A model generated the notes under the pieces. It was not told the DNA's origin. It ran no database searches and worked only from the letters and a program-made list of their open reading frames with translations. A program made the position numbers and the translations under genes. Shown piece after piece: positions 43,807 to 52,507 of a stretch of DNA of 64,000 bases (its first letter is position 1; each line of letters begins with the position of its first letter). The stretch comes from M0108 sp044228795 (lineage in GTDB: Bacteria; Pseudomonadota; Gammaproteobacteria; Chromatiales; Chromatiaceae): NCBI GenBank assembly GCA_044228795.1, contig JBGAUE010000017.1, positions 5,709 to 69,708 of the forward strand. The letters are read 5' to 3'.

Positions 43807-43937
43807 AGTTTTGATGATCGACCGCAGCTGGCCTTTGGCACCCCTTTGTTCATGGCAACCGGTTGCCAGGCGTCGTGGCCTAAGGGAGACGTCCTTCGGA
43901 CCCGCTGGGAGACACCCCCCGGAGATAGAGGTCAACC

Positions 43938-45458
43938 ATGCCTGATACCCTGAGCCTCGTGTCCCAGGGGCCCCTCTTGAGTGGGATGTTATTGACCCCC
44001 CTCGTCGGGGCCTTGGGGGTCTGGTTAGTGCCAGGGGCGCGCCTGTCTCGCTGGGTACAGCCCAGCAGTCTGCTGATTGCGCTTTGTTTTTCCCTGTTTG
44101 TGGTCTGGCGATTCAATCCCGCCGAGGCCGGCTTCCAGTTGGTGGAGAAGACAACCTGGATTCCAAGCCTGAATGCCCATTACCTGATTGGTGTGGATGG
44201 TATTTCGGTGCTCTTCCCCCCCTTGACTCTCCTGCTTTTTCTGGGAACCAACATCGCCTCCTGGACGGGCGTCCGGACCCTGCGTCGCCTCCACGATAGC
44301 CTCATGCTCCTGCTGACCAGCGCCCTGTTGGGGATCTTCTGCGCCCTGGATCTGATTTTCTTCTTCCTCTGTTGGGAAATGACCCTGATCCCCATCTATT
44401 TCCTCATCAGCCTGTGGGGACCGGGTCCCCACCGGCGTTACGCGGCGGTCAACTACAGTCTCTTCATGTTGGCGGGCGGGGTACCCCTCTTGTTCGGCTT
44501 CATCCTGCTGGCCTTTAATCATGCCGAGGTCACCGGGGTCGGGGTCCCGGCGGGGCTGAGTTGGGATTATCGGGAATTACTGACGACGCCTTTGGTCCAG
44601 GGCCTGGAGACCAGCGTCTTCCTGCTCCTGTTGGTCGGCTTTGCGGTCAAAACCCCGGTCTTTCCCCTGCATACCTGGCTACCCGTGGTGGCGATGGAGG
44701 GGCCGGCCACCGTGGCGGCCCTGATCACCGGCCTCAAGGTGGGGGCCTACGGCCTGATTCGGTTCGCCTTGCCCTTGGCGCCCAGCGCGGCCCAGGAATT
44801 CCATTGGCTATTGGCCGGTCTGGGAACGGTCGGCCTCCTGTATGGGGCCCTGGCGGCCATGGGCCAGACCAACCTGCGCCGCCTGCTGGCCTATGCCTCC
44901 CTGAGCCATGTCGGTCTGGTACTGTTGGGGATTGCCTCCCTGAGCGAATCAGGGATCCAGGGGGCTTTGTTCCAGCTCCTCAACTTCACCCTGGTTGCGG
45001 GAGGTCTCTTTCTGCTGACGCGCTTCCTGAATCAGCGCCTAGGTTCGACCGATCTGATCAGCCTCGGTGGCATGGCCCGCTCCATGCCCTTGCTGGCCGC
45101 CTTCTTCTTTTTTCTCTCCCTGGCATCCCTGGGGGTACCCGGCACCTCCGGCTTCCCGGCCGAATTCTTGATTCTGATGAGCGTGCTGCAAAGCCACACC
45201 GGCGCGGGGCTCGCCGCCCTCTTGGCCATGGTGCTAGGGGCGGCCTATGTCCTCGACGGTTATCGGCGTACCTTTTTCGGTCCCTTGGGCAACAGGGCCA
45301 TCGCGTCCGCCGTGGATCTGCGCCCTCAGGAACTCCTGGTAGCCATCGCCTTTAGCCTCCCCATTCTGGCCGCCGGCCTCTATCCCACTGGCGTGCTCAA
45401 CACCCTGAGCGCATCCACCAGTCAGTGGGTGGAGCGGTTGGCATCGTGGGCGCCTTGA
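43938..45458 (+). CDS. NuoM-like antiporter subunit of the DAB cluster (3)
   Basis: A 506-residue membrane protein, again NuoM/MrpD-like, with the proton-path residues intact: Glu147 in FLCWEMTLIPIYFLI, Lys238 in GFAVKTPVFPLHTWLP, Lys in ITGLKVGAYGLIRF and Glu in SGFPAEFLILM. A 131-bp gap separates it from the previous gene; AGAGGT lies before the ATG. It ends 4 bp from the convergent trkH. Probably the last gene of the carbon-uptake cluster. Confidence 0.87.
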   Translation: MPDTLSLVSQGPLLSGMLLTPLVGALGVWLVPGARLSRWVQPSSLLIALCFSLFVVWRFNPAEAGFQLVEKTTWIPSLNAHYLIGVDGISVLFPPLTLLLFLGTNIASWTGVRTLRRLHDSLMLLLTSALLGIFCALDLIFFFLCWEMTLIPIYFLISLWGPGPHRRYAAVNYSLFMLAGGVPLLFGFILLAFNHAEVTGVGVPAGLSWDYRELLTTPLVQGLETSVFLLLLVGFAVKTPVFPLHTWLPVVAMEGPATVAALITGLKVGAYGLIRFALPLAPSAAQEFHWLLAGLGTVGLLYGALAAMGQTNLRRLLAYASLSHVGLVLLGIASLSESGIQGALFQLLNFTLVAGGLFLLTRFLNQRLGSTDLISLGGMARSMPLLAAFFFFLSLASLGVPGTSGFPAEFLILMSVLQSHTGAGLAALLAMVLGAAYVLDGYRRTFFGPLGNRAIASAVDLRPQELLVAIAFSLPILAAGLYPTGVLNTLSASTSQWVERLASWAP

Positions 45459-45462
45459 GGGA

Positions 45463-46914
45463 TCAGGGTCGCCAGAAGGCCGGCGTCAGCAGTACCAGGA
45501 GGGTGAAGACCTCCAGCCGGCCGAGGAGCATGGCAAAGCAGAGGATCCACTTGGCGGTGGTGCCAAGGTCGGCGAAGTGGGCACCGACCATGCCGAGGCC
45601 TGGGCCCAGGTTGTTGATGCTGGCGGCGACCGCCGAGAAGGCGGTGGTGAGATCCAGGCCGGTGGCGGCCAGGGCCAGGTACATGAGGGTGAAGCTGGCG
45701 ACATAGAGGGAAAAGAAGCCCCAGACGGCATCGACCACCCGGTGGTTAAGGGTCCGGCCGTCAATTCTGACCGGGATCTGGGCATTGGGGTGGACGAGGC
45801 GTTCGATCTCACGCAGTCCCTGCTTGATGAGCAGTAGAAAGCGGATGACCTTGATGCCGCCGCCCGTGCTGCCAGCACAACCGCCGACAAAGCTGCTGAA
45901 GATCAGCAAAATCCCCAGGAAGGCGGGCCAGTCATAAAAGGCGGTCGTGGTAAAGCCGGTGGTAGTGGCAATGGAAACGGTGTGGAACAGGCCTTGAGTC
46001 AAGGAGTCGTACCCGCCGGCAGTGGTGCCGGACAGATAGAGGCCGACGCAAACGAGGGCGGTCGTTGCTCCCACGAAAGCCAGATAAAAGCGGAATTCGC
46101 TGTCCAGCCAGTAGCCCTTGAGATTTTTTCGATTCCAGGCAATGAAATGCAGCGCGAAATTCATGCCTGAGATCAGCATGAAGATGACGGCTATCATCTC
46201 GATCAGATCGCTGTCGAAATAGCCGATACTGGCGTCATGGGTGGAAAAGCCACCGATGGCGACGGTGGCAAAGGCATGGCCGATGGCGTCAAAGGGGGTC
46301 ATCCCCGCCAACCAGTAGGCCAGACCGCAGGCAAGGGTCAGCCCCAGGTAGATATACCAGAGAGCCTTGGCGGTCTCAGTGATGCGGGGCGTCAGCTTGT
46401 TGTCCTTCATGGGCCCGGGCGTTTCCGCCCGGTACAGCTGCATGCCGCCGATACCGAGCATGGGCAAGATGGCCACCGCCAGAACTATGATACCCATGCC
46501 GCCCAGCCACTGGAGTTGCTGGCGGTAATAGAGGATGGACGGCGGCAGTTCATCGAGACCGGTGATGACCGTCGCCCCGGTCGTGGTCAGGCCGGAGATG
46601 GACTCGAAGACGGCGTCCGTGACGGACAGGTGAGGTTCATCCGCTAGGATGAAGGGCAGGGCGCCGGACAGCCCCAGCACGGTCCAGAACAAGACTACCA
46701 CCATGAAACCGTCTCGCAGTTTGAGTTCCTCGTGGCGTTTCCAAACTGGTAGCCAGATGAAGACTCCCAGGCCGAGGAGGAGGACGAGAGCGCCGAGAAA
46801 GGGCTGGGTCGTGCCGTCCTGGTAGAGATGGGATACGGCTACTGGCGGCAGCATGGTCAGGCTGAACAGCATCAGCAACAGCCCCAGAACCTTCTGGACG
46901 GCAAAGGGTTTCAT
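45463..46914 (-). CDS. trkH: Trk potassium uptake protein TrkH (copy 2)
   Basis: A 483-residue K+ pore subunit. Its pore loops are SISGLTTTGATVI, ATVAIGGFSTHD, SIATTTGFTTTAF and NNLGPGLGMVG. It is the last gene of the long def-fmt-rsmB-ntrYX-trkAH run, 49 bp after trkA. It is a divergent paralogue of the copy at 11830; note Ile-Gly-Gly in the second loop where copy 1 has Thr-Gly-Gly. Confidence 0.95.
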   Translation of the reverse strand: MKPFAVQKVLGLLLMLFSLTMLPPVAVSHLYQDGTTQPFLGALVLLLGLGVFIWLPVWKRHEELKLRDGFMVVVLFWTVLGLSGALPFILADEPHLSVTDAVFESISGLTTTGATVITGLDELPPSILYYRQQLQWLGGMGIIVLAVAILPMLGIGGMQLYRAETPGPMKDNKLTPRITETAKALWYIYLGLTLACGLAYWLAGMTPFDAIGHAFATVAIGGFSTHDASIGYFDSDLIEMIAVIFMLISGMNFALHFIAWNRKNLKGYWLDSEFRFYLAFVGATTALVCVGLYLSGTTAGGYDSLTQGLFHTVSIATTTGFTTTAFYDWPAFLGILLIFSSFVGGCAGSTGGGIKVIRFLLLIKQGLREIERLVHPNAQIPVRIDGRTLNHRVVDAVWGFFSLYVASFTLMYLALAATGLDLTTAFSAVAASINNLGPGLGMVGAHFADLGTTAKWILCFAMLLGRLEVFTLLVLLTPAFWRP

Positions 46915-46963
46915 GAGGCCCCGCCGCCCAGAGCCCGGGGCCTCGGGTCCCTTGCCGAAGTCA

Positions 46964-48337
46964 TCACAGGAAGGTCACTGGCACCTGGAACAACTTCTCG
47001 ACCTCGGCCACCTGGCGCTTGTCCTGGAGAAAGAGAATGACGTGATCCTCGGCCTGGATGACGGTATCGTGATGGGCCATGAGGACCGCCTCATCCCGCA
47101 CGATAGCGCCGATGGTGGTGCCTTCCGGGAGTTTGATCCGGTCAATGGTCCGACCGATAACCTTGCTCAGCTTGGCGTCGCCATGGGCGATGGCCTCGAT
47201 GGCCTCGGCCGCGCCGCGCCGCAGGGAATGCACCGCCACCACGTCCCCCCGGCGCACATGCTTGAGCAGACTGCCGATGGTCGCCTGCTGGGGGGAAATG
47301 ACGACGTCGATGCCGCCGCTTTGCATCAGATCCACATAGGCCGGACGGTTGATGAGGGCCATGACCTTGCGCGCCCCCAGCCGTTTGGCCAGCAGGGCGG
47401 AGAGAATATTGTCCTCGTCGTCGTTGGTAACGGCGCAGAAGACGTCGGTATCCTCGATATTCTCTTCCCGCAGCAGGTTTTCGTCGGCGGCGTCGCCATG
47501 GAGGACGATGGTCCGCTCCAGGGTTTCGGCAATCTGCTTGCTGCGGCTAAGGTCGCGCTCGATGACCTTGACCCGAAAATCGTTCTCGGTGGCGCGGGCC
47601 AGCCGGGTACCGATGTTGCCACCACCCGCGAAGATGAGGCGCTTATAGGGATTTTCCAGCCGCTGCAATTCGCCCATGACGGCACGGATATGGGCCGGGG
47701 CGGCGACGAAGAAGACCTCGTCGTTGGCCTCGATGATCGTGTCGCCCGTCGGCTCCAGGGCCCTGTCCTGGCGGTAGATAGCCGCGACCCGGGTTTCTAC
47801 CCCGGGCATGTGATCGTAGAGGGCGCGCAGGGCGTGGCCAATCAGGGGGCCACCCTCGTAGGCCCGTACCGCCACCAGCCGCACCCGCCCGCCCGCGAAG
47901 TCCAGCACCTGGAGGCTGCCGGGGTGCTCCAACAGCCGCAGGATGGATTGGGTGACGAGTTGCTCCGGGCTGATGCACACATTGATGGGCAAGGCACCGG
48001 GGGCAAAGAGTTCTGGATGCTCGAGAAACCCTGGAGAGCGTACCCGCGCGATGCGGGTGGGAGTGTGGAAGAGGGTATAGGCGACCTGGCAGGCGACCAT
48101 ATTGGTCTCGTCGCTGTTGGTGACCGCCAGGATGATGTGGGCATCCTCCGCCCCGGCCCGCTGCAGCACGTCAGGATGGGCGCCATGTCCCATGACCGTA
48201 CTCAGATCGAAGCGGTCCTGGAGTTCCCGGAGTATCTCGGGATCGCGATCAACGACCGTGATGTCATTGACCTCGCCCGACAGGATCGCCGCCACGGATC
48301 GGCCCACCTGACCACCGCCGAGGATGATGATCTTCAT
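46964..48337 (-). CDS. trkA: Trk system regulatory subunit TrkA (copy 2)
   Basis: A 457-residue gating subunit with two RCK modules: MKIIILGGGQVGRSVAAIL at the N-terminus and LIFAGGGNIGTRLARATE at about residue 232. Same length as copy 1 and plainly paralogous (DLMQSGGIDVVISPQQATIGSLL against DLVQDTAIDIAVSPAQVTIGALL). It follows ntrX by 2 bp, a conserved gammaproteobacterial order. Confidence 0.95.
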   Translation of the reverse strand: MKIIILGGGQVGRSVAAILSGEVNDITVVDRDPEILRELQDRFDLSTVMGHGAHPDVLQRAGAEDAHIILAVTNSDETNMVACQVAYTLFHTPTRIARVRSPGFLEHPELFAPGALPINVCISPEQLVTQSILRLLEHPGSLQVLDFAGGRVRLVAVRAYEGGPLIGHALRALYDHMPGVETRVAAIYRQDRALEPTGDTIIEANDEVFFVAAPAHIRAVMGELQRLENPYKRLIFAGGGNIGTRLARATENDFRVKVIERDLSRSKQIAETLERTIVLHGDAADENLLREENIEDTDVFCAVTNDDEDNILSALLAKRLGARKVMALINRPAYVDLMQSGGIDVVISPQQATIGSLLKHVRRGDVVAVHSLRRGAAEAIEAIAHGDAKLSKVIGRTIDRIKLPEGTTIGAIVRDEAVLMAHHDTVIQAEDHVILFLQDKRQVAEVEKLFQVPVTFL

Positions 48338-48339
48338 GG

Positions 48340-49707
48340 TCAGCGCCTCTCTTTGATCTCGATTCCCAGGGAGCGCAGCTTACGGTAGAGATGGGTGCGC
48401 TCCATGCCGGCCTCCTTGGCCATCTTGCTGACGTTGCCGCCATGCTTATCGAGCTGGTACTCGAGATAGGTCTTCTCAAACTGTTCCCGGGCCTCACGCA
48501 GGGGCTGATCGAAGGACATGATGCCCTCCAGGTTTGGCGCTGGTGCGAGGGTGGCGGCCCCCAGGGTATTTTCGACCTCGTCCTGGGCGATCTCGTCGCC
48601 GGCCCCGAGAATGAGAACGCGCTGGACGAGGTTCTTGAGTTCACGCACATTACCCGGCCAGGGGTAGTTGCGCATGTAGTTCTGGGCACCGACGCTGAAA
48701 CGCCGGTAGGGTAGCTTTTCGTGGGTAGCGAAGTAATCGACGTAATAGTTGAGGAGTTCCGGAATATCCTCGTTGTGGTCGCGTAGGGCGGGGACGGTCA
48801 GCGGCACGACGTTGAGGTGGTAGAAGAGGTCCTCGCGGAAGCGCCCGGCCCGCACTTCGTCCTCCAGGTTATGCTGGGTGGCGGCGATGAGGCGCACGTC
48901 GATGTTGACCGGTTCGGTGCCGCCGACCCTCAGAAAGGAGCCCGTGTCCAGGGCACCCAGCAACTGGCCCTGGACACCCTGATCCATGTCCCCCACCTCA
49001 TCGAGGAGCAGGGTGCCCCCGGCGGCCTGTTCCAGGCCGCCATAGTGAACATGGCCATCCAGTTCGCTGCCGAAGAGTTCCCGGGCGGCATTGACGCGGG
49101 CTATACCCGAGACGCCGAGGTCGACGAAGGGCCGATCCCGGCGGGCGCTCTGGGAGTGGAGATAACGGGCGAAGGTCTCGCGGCCGCTGCCGGCCTCACC
49201 CGTGATCAGGACCCAGGTGTCATGCTGGGCGATGCGCTTGACCTGCTCCCGCAGACGCTGCATGGCCGTGCCGCGACCGATGGGCTCATGAGCAATGATA
49301 GTGCGCCGTTTGAGGCCAATGTTCTCGCGGACCAGCTTGTCGGCCTCCAGGGCACGTTCCGTGGTCAGCAGCAGTTTGGCCATGGACAGTGGCTTTTCGA
49401 GGAAGTCGTAGGCCCCGAGCCGGGTCGCCTCCACCGCCGTCTCCACGGTGCCATGACCGGACATCATGATCACCGGGCAGGGCAGGCCCTCGTCCTCAGA
49501 CCACTCTTTGAGGAGGCTGATGCCATCCAGATCGGGCATCCAGATATCCAGGAGAATCAGGTCGGGTCGGCGCTCGCGCAGGGAGCGGCGGGCGGCAGCA
49601 CCGTTCTCGGCGGTGGCCACCGCGTAGCCCTCGTCCTCCAGAATTTCCTGAACCAGGCCACGGATGTCGGGCTCGTCATCGACCACCAGGATGTAGGCTG
49701 CACTCAT
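48340..49707 (-). CDS. ntrX: NtrX-like response regulator with AAA+ and Fis-type domains
   Basis: A 455-residue regulator. Receiver domain (phospho-acceptor Asp in LILLDIWMPDLDG), an AAA+ domain with Walker A GEAGSGRE and Walker B GGTLLLDEVGDMD, and a C-terminal helix-turn-helix (NVSKMAKEAGMERTHLYRKL). The sigma-54-contacting GAFTGA loop is absent: ELFGSELDGHVHYGGLEQA stands there. Overlaps ntrY by 4 bp. It likely responds to NtrY in nitrogen or redox/envelope control. Confidence 0.92.
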   Translation of the reverse strand: MSAAYILVVDDEPDIRGLVQEILEDEGYAVATAENGAAARRSLRERRPDLILLDIWMPDLDGISLLKEWSEDEGLPCPVIMMSGHGTVETAVEATRLGAYDFLEKPLSMAKLLLTTERALEADKLVRENIGLKRRTIIAHEPIGRGTAMQRLREQVKRIAQHDTWVLITGEAGSGRETFARYLHSQSARRDRPFVDLGVSGIARVNAARELFGSELDGHVHYGGLEQAAGGTLLLDEVGDMDQGVQGQLLGALDTGSFLRVGGTEPVNIDVRLIAATQHNLEDEVRAGRFREDLFYHLNVVPLTVPALRDHNEDIPELLNYYVDYFATHEKLPYRRFSVGAQNYMRNYPWPGNVRELKNLVQRVLILGAGDEIAQDEVENTLGAATLAPAPNLEGIMSFDQPLREAREQFEKTYLEYQLDKHGGNVSKMAKEAGMERTHLYRKLRSLGIEIKERR

Positions 49708-51947
49708 GCTTGTTCTCGGTCTAGCTGGGCGCTGGGGCCCTTGGCCTGGGGGGGCAGGGCAACCAGCGGTTCCTTGAAAACTTCCTCGTGATGCTCATCA
49801 CGCCATAGGGGCAGGCGCGTCGCTACCCGGGCGCCGCCGTTGGCATTCTCCGCCCAGATGATACCCCCGTGTTCCTCGATAATCTTCTTGACGATCGCCA
49901 GGCCCAGACCCGTGCCTTTGGCCTTGGTGGTGACATAGGGTTCGAAGAGGCGGTCGATCAGGGAGTCATCGATACCGCCGCCATTGTCCTCCACCGAGAG
50001 TTCCAATTGGGGCCGATCCTGGTCATCCAGGCGCCGGGTGGCGACGCGGATATGGGCCTTGGGCTTTTCTTCCACCGCCTCCAGGGCATTTTTGACCAGA
50101 TTGTGAATGACCTGGCGCAGACGTAAGGGGTCTCCCTTGATGAGGGCCTCGCCGACCTGGAGGTCAATCTTGATGGCAGGAACGGCGCGGTAAAGTTCCA
50201 TCACCTCGGCGACCAGCCGGTCCAGACGCAAAGGTTCGGGCTCCAGTTTGGGGGAGCGCGCATAGTTGGAAAAGTCGTTGACCATGGCCTTCATGGCCTC
50301 GACCTGTTGGACGATGGTGTGGGTCGCGCGGTCAACCACCCGGGCGTCTTCCTCGGGCAACTTGGTCAGGAGCTTGTGGCGCAGACGTTCTGCCGAGAGC
50401 TGGATCGGGGTCAGGGGGTTCTTGATCTCATGGGCCAGGCGCCGTGCCACCTCGCCCCAGGCGGCGTCGCGCTGGGCCGTGATCAAACGGGTAATGTCGT
50501 CGAAGACCACCACATGGCCGCTCTCCTGACCATCGGGATGGATCAGGGGGCTGCCGCGGCACATCAGCACCTGGCGGCCCTCGGTGCCGAAGAGGACGAC
50601 CTCCTGGCGCCATTCGGCATGCCCCTCCAGGTGGGAGCGCACCGCATCTACCCAGGCCATTAGCCCAGGATGGGTCGCGTTCAAGGCATCCAGCCCACCG
50701 TCGCTCATGTCCGGTTCCGTCAGTCCCAGGATCTGATGGGCCGCCGGGTTGGCAGTCCGCAGGCGATGCTCGCCGTCGAGGACGACGACGCCGGAGGAGA
50801 GACGCCCCAGCACCGTCTCCAGATAGACGCGCTCGGCCTCGATGGCCTGCTGGGAGCGAGCCGCCGCATCCCGGGCCCGCGCCAGACGCTGGGTCATGGA
50901 ATTGAAGGAGGCGACCAGGAAGCTGAGTTCGTCCTCGTGACCGGGCAAGGGCAGGCGCTGCTCGTAGTCGCCATTCGCCACGGCGCGGGTGCCCCGCGCA
51001 ATGGCCGCCACCGGCTCCACGAGGCGCCAGGCGGTATGAAAGGCGGCGAGCAAGGCCGTCATGAGGCCGAAGAGGAGAACCAAGGACAGGGTGAGGGAGA
51101 AGCTCAACTTCAGCGACTGGCGCAGATAGGCGAGCTCTTTGTAGCGGTTATAGGCCTTCTCCAGGTTCGCAGCCAGATTGCTGATGCGCTCAGAGGTCGG
51201 AAAGATGGCCTGCATGACCAGGTTGCGACCCGCCGGGTCTGCCACTAGCACGCGCACCACCATCTCCTGGTTGGCGGCCGTCTCCAACTCGACCTGGTTG
51301 GCACCAGCGCTCGCCCGCCTCAGCAACTCACGATCGGGAAGATTGGGAACCAGTTCTGTCGGGTCCTCGCTGGAGTTACCCCGCACCTGGCCATTGGCCC
51401 CGAAGACGGCAATCTCGATGGCCCCTGACTGTAGCCGCAGCTGGCCCAGGCTCAGGGCCAGGGCGGTGGTGGAACTGTCCTCGATGCCCGCCAGGAGCTG
51501 TTTCGTATAGCGCATCAAAACACGCTGATTGAGATCCAGGGAGGCCTGATTGAGGGTCAGGGCATCCACCATGGCCTGGTCGATCTCGACGTCGAACCAG
51601 GAGTCGATGCCCCGTAATAGGAAGCCCAGTGAGTAGTAGTAGACGACGCCGACGGGTAGCAGGGAGATGAGCCCGAAAAGCAGGACCAGACGACCGGTTA
51701 GGCGCGAGCCGGCGACCTTGTGACGGTAGCCCCGCACCAGTCTGACCAGATTGGTCAGCACCATGGCCGCGAGCGTCAGCAGGCCAAAGATGACGATGAA
51801 CAGGAGGGGTACGAAGGCCTTGCTCAGGGATTCGGAGTTCTGAACGGCGCCGCTCATTAGGTCTAGGGCGACCAGGAGCACGATCAACAGGAGTATCACC
51901 GGGATCAGGCCCGGCCGGCGCCAATGAATCAAGGTCGCAACGGCCAT
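49704..51947 (-). CDS. ntrY: NtrY-like sensor histidine kinase
   Basis: A 747-residue membrane kinase. Three or four N-terminal helices, a periplasmic loop, a helix near residue 300 leading into HAMP (ARGTRAVANGDYEQRLPLPG), PAS (VLDGEHRLRTANPAAHQILG), HisKA with the phospho-His in RRLAHEIKNPLTPIQLSAER, and HATPase (NLVKNALEAVEEKP, GTGLGLAIVKKI). Partner of the following ntrX; overlaps DUF4390 by 19 bp. Confidence 0.93.
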   Translation of the reverse strand: MAVATLIHWRRPGLIPVILLLIVLLVALDLMSGAVQNSESLSKAFVPLLFIVIFGLLTLAAMVLTNLVRLVRGYRHKVAGSRLTGRLVLLFGLISLLPVGVVYYYSLGFLLRGIDSWFDVEIDQAMVDALTLNQASLDLNQRVLMRYTKQLLAGIEDSSTTALALSLGQLRLQSGAIEIAVFGANGQVRGNSSEDPTELVPNLPDRELLRRASAGANQVELETAANQEMVVRVLVADPAGRNLVMQAIFPTSERISNLAANLEKAYNRYKELAYLRQSLKLSFSLTLSLVLLFGLMTALLAAFHTAWRLVEPVAAIARGTRAVANGDYEQRLPLPGHEDELSFLVASFNSMTQRLARARDAAARSQQAIEAERVYLETVLGRLSSGVVVLDGEHRLRTANPAAHQILGLTEPDMSDGGLDALNATHPGLMAWVDAVRSHLEGHAEWRQEVVLFGTEGRQVLMCRGSPLIHPDGQESGHVVVFDDITRLITAQRDAAWGEVARRLAHEIKNPLTPIQLSAERLRHKLLTKLPEEDARVVDRATHTIVQQVEAMKAMVNDFSNYARSPKLEPEPLRLDRLVAEVMELYRAVPAIKIDLQVGEALIKGDPLRLRQVIHNLVKNALEAVEEKPKAHIRVATRRLDDQDRPQLELSVEDNGGGIDDSLIDRLFEPYVTTKAKGTGLGLAIVKKIIEEHGGIIWAENANGGARVATRLPLWRDEHHEEVFKEPLVALPPQAKGPSAQLDREQA

Positions 51948-52507
51948 GTGGTCCAGCCCGAAGAGAGCTTCCAGGAGGGGAGGAGATAGGCTGTGGGCCG
52001 CAGGGGCAGGGGTAGTTCCTCGATGTCGAGGGCAATCATCAGGTCGATTTGATAGTCCTTGCCAGCGGTCAACTCTCCTCGGTTAAGAAGAGGCAGGTCG
52101 TGCAGGTCGCCGAGAGCGGCAATGGCGGCATCACGGGTCACGTAATTTTGGCCGGCCCCGGGCAGGGGGGCCACCAGATAGCGTTCGGCCAGGGGTTGGT
52201 AACGGATACTGTAACGCAGGCGGCGATCCAACAGGCTGGAGTCCCAGATCCAGGCATCGGTTGCGCGGACCTGAATGTGCGCCTCCAGCGTGAGGGGAAC
52301 ACCGTTGTCCAGGGCCTCCAGCGCCACTGGGCTCAGGTTTGCGGCAAAACGGACATCCATGACCAGTTCTTCGCCGACCTCACGAACCTTGACGTCTTCG
52401 ATCTGGAAGGCGGGCTTGGCAAAGCCTGGGCTGGGCAGCAACAGGAGCAGGGTCAGCCAGAGGCCAAGCCCCCAGGGCGCCGGCTGGGCGAGGATGAGGG
52501 TCCTCAT
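51929..52507 (-). CDS. DUF4390 secreted protein
   Basis: A 192-residue exported protein with a signal peptide (LWLTLLLLLPSPGFA) and a beta-rich body: VRFAANLSPVALEALDNGVPLTLEAHIQV and SSLLDRRLRYSIRYQPLAERYLV are the DUF4390 hallmarks. It occurs between rsmB and ntrY across gammaproteobacteria; role unknown, possibly tied to NtrY sensing. Overlaps rsmB by 4 bp. Confidence 0.88.
   Translation of the reverse strand: MRTLILAQPAPWGLGLWLTLLLLLPSPGFAKPAFQIEDVKVREVGEELVMDVRFAANLSPVALEALDNGVPLTLEAHIQVRATDAWIWDSSLLDRRLRYSIRYQPLAERYLVAPLPGAGQNYVTRDAAIAALGDLHDLPLLNRGELTAGKDYQIDLMIALDIEELPLPLRPTAYLLPSWKLSSGWTTWPLRP

Noticed and set aside
35973..45458. Ordinary complex I (nuo) operon fragment
   Set aside because: No nuoA-K or nuoN-type hydrophilic partners are present and DabA sits in the middle, so a carbon-uptake complex fits better.
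46853..48388. Plus-strand 511-codon open frame
   Set aside because: Antisense of trkA copy 2, Asp/Gly/His-rich without motifs.
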